The notes below the pieces were generated by a model, which was not told where the DNA came from, searched no databases, and saw only the letters and a list, made by a program, of their open reading frames with translations. A stretch of 64,000 bases of DNA from Lepidonotus clava (lineage: Eukaryota > Annelida > Polychaeta > Phyllodocida > Polynoidae): NCBI GenBank assembly GCA_936440205.1, contig OW387139.1, positions 31,646,378 to 31,710,377 on the forward strand, read 5' to 3'. How positions within the stretch are numbered: the first letter of the stretch is position 1; each line of letters starts with the position of its first letter. A program made the translations under genes and the position numbers. This document shows, piece by piece, positions 1 to 13,094 of the stretch.

Positions 1-2927
1 GTCGTATGTATTTGAGGTTATATCCTTGGACTAGTTTCGGCAATTCATATCGCATTCTAAATCTAAAGAAGGAAGAAGACATGGTTAACAACTTCGGGAG
101 GGAGTATTTAGTTGACCTTTTAATCTCATGAGACAGGAAATTGCGTTTTGGTGACACTTTTGATTGAGTAGTTGCGGGTGACCTGAGGCGGTCCGCGTAC
201 CGCGTTTTGGGGAGTACAAATAGAGCAGAAAAGTCCCAGAAAAGGCGCTGTAAAAGGTGTGATTAGGGTCGGACGGTCCTGTCATTATCAGAACCCCTGG
301 CAGGTGATGGACACCTGGCTACCGCTGCCCAAATTACACATGGCCCCAGTAAGGTCATTTACTCCTTAAAAACCTGAAGATGGCAATCTATAGGGATAGT
401 GATTTGGCGACAGCCTGATGCCCCTGTATGGTGACCAGTCCGGCCACAGACGTCCGCCCCTGACGCCTTGTAAAGGGCTGATGAAGTCTACAAAATGTCT
501 ACTGTCTCAGACGCACTGGCTTGTGCCCTCCCTTCACCTCAGGGAGGGAGCCCGTTCAGTTCTATGAACCACACACAATTATGCCATCTTTAATCGACAC
601 ACTCTGTACACCTGGCTGAAGTTTACTACATCAGACATCGGGCTGCAACAATGAAAATCCTGCCTTTAGATTTATCCCCCAAAGAAAATTGGTTTGTAAA
701 TCCTAGATATCCTGTAGACCAAAGGTCGAGTCTTAATTACGAAGCTTTCTTTCACGCCAATTGATTATATTACGCAAACTAGAACACAGTTAAACATGTG
801 TCACGATCATGGGTTTACAAATGAGTTACAAAGTACTTTTTTTAACTTGCTAAAAACAACAATAAAAACACAACTAGCCTGTTGGGCGACCAGGTGCTTC
901 CCCCTGCGAGGCGTACCTGGTGAGTCCGTGTCCCGGCACACCCTGGAGGCTGATTTACAGTCATTAATCAGGGACCTTCAGTGTCGGGCAGGAGAGGGTG
1001 TAAAGGCGACAAAGAAGTGACTGACATGTACACTGAAATAGACATCTCTGTTAGAAAATAACACGGATACAAACTGTCGCCTCGTGGTACTCTTCACGGA
1101 GATAAGTCATTAGCAAAGAGAAGGAGATGGCCCTGAGCATGTTGTTGAGAGCCCTTTGCTTGGGGACCAAGAGTCTGCATAATTTTCTACTTTTTGAATA
1201 GTTGGTGAATATTCTGAGATTTGTGAGTACAGTAAATCTACTGACATGGGGCGTACATAGCAGTATTCCATGCTCAACTTAACTCTAGGTACCAGCTCTT
1301 TATCAATTTTACACTAGGCCAACCACATTTGGTGTTAGATAAAACTTTAGAGTACACATCCACCTATGCAAGAAATATTGTCTAAAGGCCAGTTAGCCCC
1401 TTTTCCCTTGGCTGTCTGAAAAAGGTCCTTACAATGGACCTCATCCCCAGAACCGTATAGGGACACAGATGGCAGGGACCGCCGTTTCCTTGATGTGCCA
1501 GAGTGCGGTCACTTGGGGCGATCCCTTTGTTTCCACTATGGGTCAGTACTTGTAGTGGTCAGCACTTGGACTTAACACGATCATAAATCTAGGGAGCACG
1601 GACGGCCAACAAGTACCAAAACGGCGCCTCTAGGGAATTGGACCTCCCTACTCCTGTCACCTCCCACTATGTTCACGGGTAGCAGGTAGTCCTACCTTAA
1701 TACCCCGAGAAACACCCACCTTTATGACTGAATGGCGTGACCTAGGCAGTAAAAAAAAATACCACTAGAATGTTAGCACTGTGTCTGTGCCATACCCCGC
1801 ACGTTTCTGTAATTTCTCTCCAATCATACCAAAAGGCAAAGCTCTGAACAATGAAAAAACACTTTGCGTTATCGTCACCATCTTTAAAATGAGTTGGAAA
1901 ATTGCACTAGGTGCGTATTTTCACAAGTAGGTGAGGGTAATGCATCTAACTGCTGTCTGGAGTTTGTGTAGCGTGGGCCTCTTGTGCAAAGATTGCTTGA
2001 GGCACAGTGTATGGTGTGGGTCTCTGCTGCTTGACCGGCTAGGTGGCGCTGGGTGGCGGCCGGTGGTGCCGTCAGCGGTGGTGGTTCTGAAGTGAGCTGG
2101 CGGTGTGAGGGAGGGGAGGGGAGCGGGAGATTCAGTTGGTCGGCGCAGGTCCTACCGACCACACCTGACTACCCTATCCCCATCTCCTGTACTGCTCGCA
2201 TGGGAATGTCCAGGATATCGACAGGGATGTGAGAATTCAATCAACGATCGGCTAGGTAAAAGGATTCCTTGTCCATCAATTTTTAATTTTGCTTTTCCGT
2301 ACCTTCGGATTCAAGGGTAATTCTTAATGGTCGCGCTTGGCTGGAATGGGTCTGGACTTCGTTGAGTGGTGAGTATGCCTCAGAGTGTACCCCGGTATAA
2401 TTTTATATATATTCAGTATTTCCTATCTGATTTTCTCAATTTTCTCGAACTAGCCAGAATCTATTCAACGGAAAGGAAAGTACCTCAATGTAAGTTGTAT
2501 GTGTATACATATACATTATTTTCTTTGCTATTTAACCAGCTACTGTTCCTTTATGACCTATTACATGCGATAGTAGACTTTCCTTTCTGATCACGTGTCC
2601 TGTAAAATATATACTTACAGTACATTAACTAGAAATGCATACAGCTCACGGAAGTGAAAAGAGTGGAAAGAGATTTACACTATTAGAGGGGAGGAGAAAA
2701 ATAATCTAGGGAAGTTTTGGGATATGTAAGAGAACTATAGGGCACAGCCTAATCCTAATGAGAGAAACGGATTTTGTATATCTGTGTTGCCAGGCACTAC
2801 CACACCAAGTGTCAGTTGCACTTAGAAGTTGCCAACAGTAACCTGCTTGACAACCCCGGTTTGTGTAGCAACCTAATCCTAATGAGTACTGGTTACACCA
2901 TGACACCGATGTGATTGAGGGTCCTCC

Positions 2928-3240
2928 GTCTCCCTTCGAATCCTCCTCCCTTTACACGCCTTATTACCAGTCCTTCGCTCTCTACACTCAATCTATCCCT
3001 CTCCCTTCACACCCTCCTCACTGTACAAGCCTACCACAGTCCCTCTCGTTCTTTACTCCCTCAGTCCCTCTCCCTTTACACCCTCCTCTCTTTACAAGCC
3101 TACCACAGTTCCTCTTCCTCTTAACTCCCTCAGTCCCTCTTCCTTCATACCTGCCTTCCTTTACATGCCCACCACAGTCGCTCTCGCTCTACATTCCCTC
3201 ACCCTTCACACCCTCTTCACTCAAAAACACATTCTTTTGC
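2928..3240. repeat. 69-bp pyrimidine-rich minisatellite
   Basis: About three and a half diverged units of 69 bp run from 2997, preceded by a more degenerate unit. Units share the pattern CCCTCTCCCTTYAYACCC, a core ACAAGCCTACCACAGT and an ACTCCCTCAGT end. The unit is a multiple of three, so a 153-codon frame stays open across it on the plus strand. The frame reads as a 23-residue Pro/Ser/Leu repeat with no start context or splice signals that would support a protein. Confidence 0.75.
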
Positions 3241-6200
3241 CCTCTACTTCTACCTTTGCACTTCTCCCTTCACACCCTTCTCGACACCACCTCCAACATG
3301 TGCCCTTCGTGTGATGAATTTGATAAAAAGTTCCAGCACTTTGTGAACCAGCCCCCCGCCTCCCATTGGTAGAAAAAAAGGTGAGTGTGGTCAAGCCGCA
3401 CATTGCACGCCCTCTCCTGCACCACCTCACGTCATGACACAGGAATCCACCCTCACCTCAACGCAATCATGGACTTTGGGTATTTCAGGGACCTCAAAGC
3501 CAGAATGATGAAGTGTTCACTGCATGCTGGTCCTTTTTACCATTCTGCCAGCCATAGCAACGCCCCCACCCCCCGCAAAAATAAAAGTAGAGAGAAAAAT
3601 GGGTGGGGAGTAGGGGGGAAATGGGAGATACGCTTGTCCACTTTGCAGATGGATAGAATGTCGCAGCAATGGATTCTATTATACACCAGAAACAGAGCCC
3701 CACTATTCAGAGAAACCAACGAGACTACAAGGACTACAGAAACCAACCAGCTTAGAGAGAAGTAACCACGAGTAGAACAGTAGCCTCGTCTGGTATCCTA
3801 CTTGTTTAGGTGTCTTATCAGAATCACGGCGGCTATCAGTGGGTATGATTGGTGGTGGCCGATAGCGGCCATCATTAGAGGACATTGGGCTGGGCCAGCT
3901 AGCAGGGTGTAATCGGCAAAACGAGACGCAGGCCTCCACTACTGCAGTACTGGGAGCAGCAGGCTGCTGGAGAGTGGCGGTGGAGCCCACCTTAAGGGGC
4001 CCGGGATCGGGGGTTCAGTCAGTGAACCCGAACCACTGTGAGGAGCCTGCGGTACCTATAGCTCCTGACAAGTACAACACCTCAGGTTTAACCTCTACGA
4101 CCGGAGAAACGCTTTGGGGTGGGGGTGGGGTCGATTATTGAAACCGTACATGTAGCCTCACAATCTCACATTTCCCCCATCTTTAACAAAGTCTTATCTC
4201 GTAATGGGGGATCCGGGAGTGGCCGTACAATTATCCTGGGGCTCACACAGATAGGAAATGACTCTTAGATGTTATTGCCATCACCCAATGTCTATTTTCA
4301 GGTCTTTTTTCTAGACCATTCCAAAACCTCTCTTATAAAGTTAGTCTTAATTTACACAAAATAATCAGGTCATGTACCAGTTGCGGATTTAAGCTCTCTC
4401 TCCCCCCTCCCTTTTCTTTAAAATCTCCGGATCCGCCCCCTCTGAACAGTTACTGCTTAAACACATCCCCAGCTACCCGTGGCTTTTATGCTACTCAAGT
4501 CCAGTCATAGTAGCAGGAACCGACAGAGATTTTTTTTAAATCGAGATATCGTGTAGGCAATATTTTGACCAGAAAATCGATGAGTCGGCAGAAGACAACA
4601 AGCACGGTGCGGGAAATGTCAGTCAACGGCCACTCCAAACCCAACACTTAGCCGTGTTTGTCTCAACTCGTCAGTGAGAAGGCCCTAGCCACCACCGTAT
4701 GAATATTCGCGGGTACCTCGACGACCAGCAACGTCTGCAGCTGAATGAAAACCCCTTATTTTTAGGGAACTCTATCGAGAGTGAGTTCGGATGAGAGTCG
4801 TAGGGCCTACTCCCCATGCAGCTAACATTTGGTAGTGGTGTTGGGGGACGGTTGAGGGTGGGGGGCTGCTGAGATAGGACGGTGAGGGTATGTGTATCAG
4901 TTACCTTCCAATGTGCTTTGAAAAGCACTAAAACATTCAAGATGTGTGCGTTCTTTTTACCAAAGTTATCTGCTTGCATGAAGCCCAAGCAGTGTCCGGG
5001 GACCAGTGATCACAAGGTCAGGCCATATCATTTCCTGAAAGAAAATCGTTTTTTTCCCCCACATCGGATGAGCAAGCTAGGCTAAAGCATACGTGTAATT
5101 CGAAATCTTATAAATTGCTGATGAATATGGTTATGCCTATGGGGGCTTACATCGTTGATAAGAAAAAAATTGTATTGGGCAACCAATCATTTTAAAACAA
5201 CTGTTCATTTGGCTAATTTGACGGATTCTCGTCCACAGCCATTCCGAGAACATCCACTGCTTGGCTATGGTGACTAAACTGATTTTTGAAGCCACGGCCT
5301 TTCAATTTGGAGAAGAGCATTCCATCCTTATTAGAGGGTCTATTGGCCGTTTGCGAGGCACTGAGTGCACTCAAACAGAAGTGCTAGCTGATCCAGTGTG
5401 TCACTGATGGTCACAGAACAGGGGTCGGAGCCCCGGAGCCCCGGAGGTCGTTGGCTACTGTGGCCTTCTCCAAGCTACAGTTTCAGCACATTAACTAACC
5501 AAGTCGTTTCATTGACTGGTCCATAGGATAGTTGGTTGATATCTCTACACCATAATCTCATCATCTAAGAGGCTGCGATTCGGATATTTTCTAAATTGCT
5601 TACTGGATAAAATGTTTTTTTTAAATCTTAAATAAATACAAGGTTAGTGTTAATTCTATTCTGGACCCCAAATTTCAATCATCTACAACGACATGAAATT
5701 AAGAATGATTTCAGATTTCTTTACGGGGTAAGAACATATCTAGAAGGATCAAATGTCTTTATATAGCTGATTATCTGACATCAAGTAAGCGGTCTTGGAT
5801 TCTATAGCAAAATGCTCCTTATAACAGGCGATCTACTTCAGTCAGACTCTTCTTTCCTGCACTGAACAGTCACAGTGGCTAGTGGCCGTTCCACCCCTCT
5901 TCCCTCTTCTCACAGGGTGTCCGAACACCCCCGCCGGGTGCCCTCCCACAGACAGGGATCACCAATAAGATCTCCAATCTGCACTTGTTCGGTCTGGCAG
6001 TGGGAGATAATCCGACCAGACAGAGGCCAGAGGTACTACTATCCCTCCTGCCATACACCCTCGGCCCACCACGGCAGGTGCCGCACACCCAACACTGCCC
6101 ACATCTCCAGCCTGTCCTCTCCTAATCTGGTATAGTCCGAGCGGCGAGCACCGCCCGAGAAGGGTACTCCTGTAGGGGTAGGACACTTATCCCCTGCACA

Positions 6201-9200
6201 GCATGTGTTTACACGGGCAGCATTATGGACCCTGTGAACTATGGTGGAGGTAGGAGGAGGCTGATATGTGCAATCAGTGTCACTTTACATAAAGGCATTG
6301 TGCACATATCTGCCATGGAGAATGCAGCCCTGATGCCCTCTTGATGCATCGCAACTCGAGTGTTATCCAGCAGATTAAGACCCGCTTTAGGTTTTCCGTC
6401 AATCATGCGCCAAATACCCTAGTATTCTCCTTACAACCCCTGAAAACCCCAAGTAGCTGTGCCCTTGTATTAGTCATTGTAATTTTTAAGTGCCACAGAG
6501 GCTGCTCTTTTTTTGTGAGACCGGCAGTACTGTAGGCTGGGATTTTAGGGGACCACACATCGGGTTCTACCAGAAAACTAGTAATTTTTCTCCCCAGCTT
6601 GTACCTTGATCTCTATGTGCATGAGACCGACCTGCTGAAATTGTACACGGCTACATTTAGCAACAGAATAAATTGAGCTTCCCAGCTCCGTATCTTGGCT
6701 TGGGCCCCTTTTGCAATTTAATGGCAACAATGGGATGGCTGAAGGTTGGGGTGAGAGCGTGTACCTGCCGCTTAAATGAACTGATTTTTGGATCACTCAA
6801 TAAAATCATAGACCTTTGGTCAACGGGATTTGTATCGTTGCTGTGGTCATTCTATACTGCCACTATGTGATTAAGGTTTAACCCTTATCTTCTGACGATT
6901 AGCCTCCAGCACAACAGTGCAGCTGATATTTAACAGCACCACCCACTGAGCTTTCCCCTCTATTTCATGTAACTAGGACCTCCGCACAAAACAAATGACT
7001 TCCTCCTCAGAAAACACATATACTCTAGGTCTCCCCTTAAAACACCTTGTCACAATTATTTGTAGTTACAAAACAGTCATAGACAGCAGGTATCCAGTTC
7101 CCATTTCCAGGCTAACTTTCCGAACACCCCTCCTGGCGCCCCCCCAGACTCAGCAGTCATTGGGCGGCTGGGGGGTGCTGGAGGAGGCCTGGGTACAGGA
7201 GGGGGCGGCAGGCGGAGGGGCAGGAGGCGTCAGACTTGGCCTGGCCGACCAGGACACCAGCAGCAGGGTCTGGAGGCAATACTGGAGGCAGCCAGGAGTA
7301 GCGGGACAGGCCCCCGTCAATGGCAGTAGACCAGAGAGGTACAGAAACTCCCATCTACGGGTATGGGGTAACAACATTACAGTACATAACAGAGGGAATC
7401 TCAGGAAGGCAGATTTATCTTATGATTCTCTGTCACAAGACTTGACAACTGCTAGACACGAGGACGAGCACGACGGTGAGTAGGCTTATAACTACAAAGA
7501 TTCCGTTGTCTTGTCTTGACTTTCAACTTTAGTGTACATTTTCTTATTACCACATCACTGCTAACGGTAAAGTGCTAAAAACGAAACGGACATCCTCTAA
7601 AAAGAGTATTAAAGAGAGTGACTAATACAAAACTTGACACTAATGGCTGTCGACAAAGAGCACGTTTATTGGTAATTCGTGTAAAGACAGTTTTTTCTTG
7701 TCGAAAAAATGGAGATTGTGAGGTTTAACGCCACTTCCTTCAGACTGATGTGTCGCGATGCTTGAACGTCAACAGCTTAAAGAAAGGCCCTTTCTAAACG
7801 TGCCAATTGAATTCTATTTCCCCTCAATAACTAGCTTTACCACAACAGTTTTTTTTTTCATTTTAGGAGTAAGGGGGATTACACTGATAAAAAGAAAGTC
7901 ATTATGACTTCTCTCCTCCTGTCCTAAAATCGATTAGATCAGGTCGGGAGGGAGTTGGCCGTCTTGTCTGAGCATTAGGAGATTTGATTAAACTTTTCGG
8001 ATCACCATCAGAGTGGATGGATTAATCAGTCTGGTAAGGCTTGTAGGGGCTGAGGGACGGCCGGGCCCGTGGTAATTGGAAAAGGGGGGTGGGGAGACGA
8101 GTGTTTGGTGTGGCTGCAGGGACTAGGGCGTGGATGTCGAGTGGGAGGCACACCCCTGAGTGGCGACGTTCTGCCACAAACATGGCGTCCCCGGCAGTTC
8201 CTGTGATGGATCCATCTGCACTTACGTCACAGACTAGGGGTCGTTCCGGATGACTAGACACCATCACGGCTCAATGGACATTCCGACAATGGTTCTCAGC
8301 GAAATCACAAGCTTCAGCACACGCTAGTCAAGAAGAAAAACATTAATTCCATTAAATTCATTATCCACTTATTTAGAGGTGTAATAAAAATGTCAATGGT
8401 AGTTGATTAACAGTCATGGGCTAAGAATAATAAGAATGGTTAGACTGAAAGGTCTAAGAACCGACAACGAGAAATGTCTCACGAAAGATAAGTAATCACT
8501 AAATCAGTGTGCGTTACATTTGCAAACTGTCAGTGATTTACGGAACCTAGCTGGGCCTTATACCACCCTGAAGGAACTAACTAGAAATCAAAGTCTTCCT
8601 CCTTCAATTTATCTTAGTAAATATGATAATTGTTTATGATATTGGGGTCAAACTATTCTCACTTTCCTCTAGAAGCACCACACGCATGTTGTATGTTCGA
8701 GATTGGTTATGGGTTATCACGTAAGCGTCAGATAAAAACACTTGGTTTGCATATGTGCACATGCAGAAAGGTGTATATAACACGATAAACATTGGCCACT
8801 TCAGTCACCAGGGAAAGGCGTGAAGTTGTAAGCAGCACGTCTGGTCGCCACATTTAGCCTTTAACGTGCCGCCAAACCTGCTGGGCCGATTTCTAGACAC
8901 CTTTGATTGAGACTCAGCTTGGGGCAAAAGGGCTATGACCTTCACAGCTCTGTCTGTCAGACTTCAAGGGCCAAGCTGCGGGGGACAGTCGTTTAAGGGC
9001 TCCTCTAGTGATCATAATGAGGGGTATTGCAGTAAGATACACCATTTACAAACAGTTTCTTATAAGCCCGCGACAACCCCATTTTTATTCAAAGTGCCTG
9101 AAGCCAAGTTATCTCTGTGGACACGGGGGAACGCCTCGGTACTTAATGGGAAAACCTTTTCTACGATCCCTAATCAGAAAGTATTCAACATAAATCATCA

Positions 9201-9298
9201 TATTGTTCGCTTGACTTAGTTGTGTGGGAGAATAAGGCAGTAGAAACATGAGATTATCGATGGTACATGCACAGGGGAGCATCATAAAACTGAATTGA

Positions 9299-9376
9299 AA
9301 AAAAAGGAAAGAAAAAAAGGTGAAAAAATAAGAAGAATGTGGGGGGTGGGGGGGTGGGGTGGGGAGAGGGGAGAAG
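9299..9376. repeat. Purine tract with G-runs
   Basis: An A/G-rich stretch turns into runs of G4 to G7 separated by single T or A bases, so the plus strand could form a G-quadruplex. It is low-complexity DNA with no gene attached. Confidence 0.6.
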
Positions 9377-10735
9377 CGACGTAAAATATTAGTCCAAGAT
9401 TAGGGAGCCGAGGGGGTGGTCGACCCTCGTTCAAGTCCATAAATCTGATCCTGATGCAGGTAGCAATGGTCCTACATCTATCATCAGAGTCTTACACTTA
9501 TTTTCAGTTATGTGAGAAAATGATCTTGAAAAATATGGGATTTCTAAACGACAAGACATTTTTCAATAGGATTGTATGAAGAAAAAAGAAGAAACTCAAA
9601 TCTCTGTGACCTGTGCACATTGCCTCAGTGTGTCGGCTGGGTTCCTCTCGTCCTGTAGCCGTATGACGGCCTCATTCAAACAGGGGCTCTACCTAACCAG
9701 CCCTGACACCTCCTCAGACGGAGCCATGCCTTGACCCGCCAGGTCAGCACGTTGTGGCCCTATTTGTCAGCCCAGTTTGGGGCCACCACTGGGTGGCCGC
9801 TCCAGGACAAGGGACAACAGCAGCATGCTCAAAACAAAACCTCTCCAGGTCTGACACCGAATACTTGGTGATGTTTGGTTTTGTTTTCAAATGTAAGGGG
9901 ATCAATTTCAAACATTGGTGTCAGTGCCTGAATGGGAAAATTTGGATGATTTTTTTGGACAATCGGGCATTTCTATGACTGCATAATGTTCTTGAATGGC
10001 TTTCTGTAACGGCAATTTGCATACGTCAACCACAGACGGTTGTAATACTTTGTATTATCTTTCAGGGTTTACAGTCTGTTGTAGCTGCTGCTACTCTTAT
10101 AATTATTAACCCGGTACTTGTCTGTCAGAAATCCAAGCTTCTCACAGGCATAGTCATACATTTGGCGGTGCTGGGTGGCGGCGCCTGCAGTTCTTCTCTA
10201 TCTCCAACTGTCAGCGCCGGCGAACCCGGTCCGGGTTCTGAGCAGCGCGCACGGCGCGTTAGCCCCAACCGAGATGATTTGTCCTGTGGCAGATGCCCTG
10301 GAGTGGTGGGTGACACTTTATAACGGCCGCCTGTGTTGAAGGTTGCCTTAGTGGGGGTTGATATGCGGGGCTGTTCAGGGTGGCAGTGGCCGTACTTGTA
10401 TGGTGATGGTTATTCACATCTAACAGTGAAAAGATCCAGAGGCATGCATGTGCAATCATCACGGGGTTATGTGGGCTTATTTATACCCAACTTCAACCCT
10501 ATAAAATTGGTATCAGATGACTTTACTGTCTCCAGGGCGTGTAAACTTTTTTTAAAGAAACATAAAAAAGTGATCCGTGTCATTAAAGCCGCATTTATCA
10601 TCCACTAAGTGTAACGATGTGCTCAACTGGATTCAGAAGAATATTGTCAACTACGATATAATCAGTTAATTAAAACTTCTTGCTGAAATTATTAACTAAT
10701 TTCTGCAGCACAGACGGCCTTAGTGCCTGGGTTGG

Positions 10736-10769
10736 ACCAACGAGTATACTTCTTTCTATACTCGTTGGT
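10736..10769. repeat. Perfect 13-bp inverted repeat
   Basis: Arms at 10736-10748 (ACCAACGAGTATA) and 10757-10769 are exact reverse complements around an 8-base pyrimidine loop. It lies in gene-free DNA with no T-run after it, and the stem is too short for a typical microRNA precursor. Confidence 0.8.
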
Positions 10770-12224
10770 TGGACACTGATCGACAGGTCAGCTGTACAAT
10801 GCATCACATTTAAAGTTCACGTTTTTGGCCTGGTTTTTGGTAATGCTTTTATAGGATTCGCTTTAATGTTCAAACATACTTATAAGAAGACCTTCACTGG
10901 TCGAAACATGTCGACTAGATTTTCAAATGAATTCTCAATCATTGAAAACCATCTCCTTGTGTTACTTCGAAAGTTCTTTCACCATATAGTTACAAGAAGG
11001 CGAATGTAATTCTTTAACTAACTTGAGATATTTTATGGTGAATTTAAACTGCAAAATAAAATGTCATTTGAAATACTTTGGATAAATTCTTGGGTAAACG
11101 ACAGCTTCTCCTGCCGTACTAACCCAGGCGTGCTAATTGGCTTGTGAGTTAAGCATATGTCCACCTAAACTGTAGTACATGCCCCTGTTCGTAATGTATA
11201 AAGTTAATACCTAATGGATGGTCCTCAGCTTAACCCCGGGTGGTGGGGCTCACCATACACCGTTCAAAGTGCCATTATTCCGCTGATATTCAGTGCCTGA
11301 TGTCTTTTGTAGCTGTTTCCGTACGCTTTTCAATGTAATACATGTTTGTTACACATGCCTCACCATCCGAGAGAAAACCATAATTGTACAGTGCCTTTTA
11401 AAAGCACTCATCCAGAAGCTGGCCGGGAAAGACTCTTTGCATTATGTTTAAACATTGTATATACTTTGCAAAGGTTCTGGACACTCTGGCGAAGTAGGGA
11501 AAAGGCGAAAAAAAAGTACAACAACAAAAGCTATGGCGAGCTTTGATCCTAACAACGGATCCCTCAACGGATTCCTAACTCCGTATGGGGTACACGGACA
11601 AAGAACGGCTTTATTACACTCTTTTTCGATGGGCTCGTACTATGGGGACGTAAAGATGTGCTTTGACATGTATAATGTTCCTGTTAAATCTAGAAAGAAA
11701 GCCACTTCAACGGTTTCGACGGGAATATACTTTCTTTCACATCGACTTTATGAGGGGTTTCTAATCTGCTTTTAGTTATATTTTTTTCCCAAATTCTGCA
11801 TATACATCTGGATAAGTGTGGTTATGGATGAGATTTTCTGAAAGCTTCTTCATGTAACAGATTCACATTTCAAAACCTGTCTATTTTTTCACAACGTAAA
11901 TACTTAGAACGTAGAAACGTAATACTTCATCACAGAACATAATCTGACTTTAACAATGTACCTCTTCTTTCAGAACGACGCCAAGTTGAGGGAGGCAAGA
12001 AAGGAATACCCTTGTTAGAAAATGGGTTCCAGATTCTCATCACCTAACAGTGGCAGCTCCTGAATGCATTCCTATGGAGATTCTAGTATCAATATACCAT
12101 ATAGGTGTTTGGACAGCTAACTATGATGAATGAGACCGTGTCCCTAAGTATGGGCCACACTCCATGATGCATCCACTCGCGTCTGCCACATTCCCTTACT
12201 GAGGCGACCACGGAGAAGCTTATA

Positions 12225-13094
12225 ATGGCATGCCAAAGACGATGTCGACCGCCGCTGGCCAGGTCCTTGTACTTGTTGTACCTCCTGTACCTGTGGACAG
12301 TGGGGCGTGGGGAGGCGGCTACAGGGGGTGGGGGCACCGGGGTGGGTGCTGGACCCCTCCCAGAGGAGGCCCACCAGAACAGTGTGGTCCTCCAGGGTCC
12401 GTGCACCATGCTGAGTAACCTGCAGGACGCCGTGCTCCAGGTGATGACGGCCCACTACGAGTACGGCCAGGGCATCCACCACCTGCACGGCCTCGTGTCC
12501 CAGCTACAGGTGGACCTCAGCGACCTCAAGGCCCAGCTACTGGAGGTGGAGCAGCGACAGGTGGAGCGGGAGAAGGCCGAGAGGGAGCGGGAGGAGAAGG
12601 GGCGGGCACCTGAGGGTAAAACTGGGGGGAAACATGGCCTCACTGAAAAGGGGAAACAATGGGGTCATCACAGTGAGGAGGAGAAGCTGGGACATTACGA
12701 GGGACAGGGGGCCACTACCAACGGTCAAGTGACAGGATCAGAGGAGGATTACTTCACTGGGGAACTGGAGAGCCTGGCCAAGACCAAGGCCGCCTCGAGG
12801 AGACCCGAGAACGTGGTGGTGGACAAGGTGGTGCCGCCCGGTCCCACCACCACCCAGGTGGTGCCCTACCGTAAGGAGTTCCTGGACACACTCAGTGGGT
12901 TCATGGCGGGCTACTTTAACAGCTCGGTGTATAGGGAGAGCTACTCCACCTTCTCGGGGCTGGTTCACAATGTGACCGAGCAGCTCGCCCACCAGGGCGG
13001 GCGGGCGGACAACCTACAGCGCCGGCTTCACGGATTACGTAAACAGGTCAAGCAGGCCACCAACCTCATGGCCGACTGGGAGAAAACACTCAAG
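12225..13094 (+). CDS. Lectin gene exon 1: signal peptide and first coiled coil
   Basis: Encodes residues 1-290 and ends CTCAAG before the donor GTAAGC in phase 0. It is a single 870-bp exon, much more GC-rich than the surrounding introns, and carries both N-glycosylation sequons. Confidence 0.85.

Larger units (their letters stand above)
1..12224. other. Intergenic region, no supportable gene
   Basis: No frame here shows a recognisable domain, and open frames are short (162 codons at most, at 6995-7483) with no matching chain of splice sites. GC-richer patches lie at about 5870-6130, 7120-7350 and 10130-10290. The last is CpG-rich and could be part of a distal promoter or an untranslated exon, but nothing proves this. 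A pyrimidine-rich minisatellite, a purine/G-rich tract and one strong hairpin are listed separately. Upstream untranslated exons of the lectin gene could lie here unseen. Confidence 0.6.

Noticed and set aside
6995-7483. 162-codon frame, Gly/Ala-rich
   Set aside because: Two other frames are open on the opposite strand over the same GC-rich patch, and no domain or splice context is seen.
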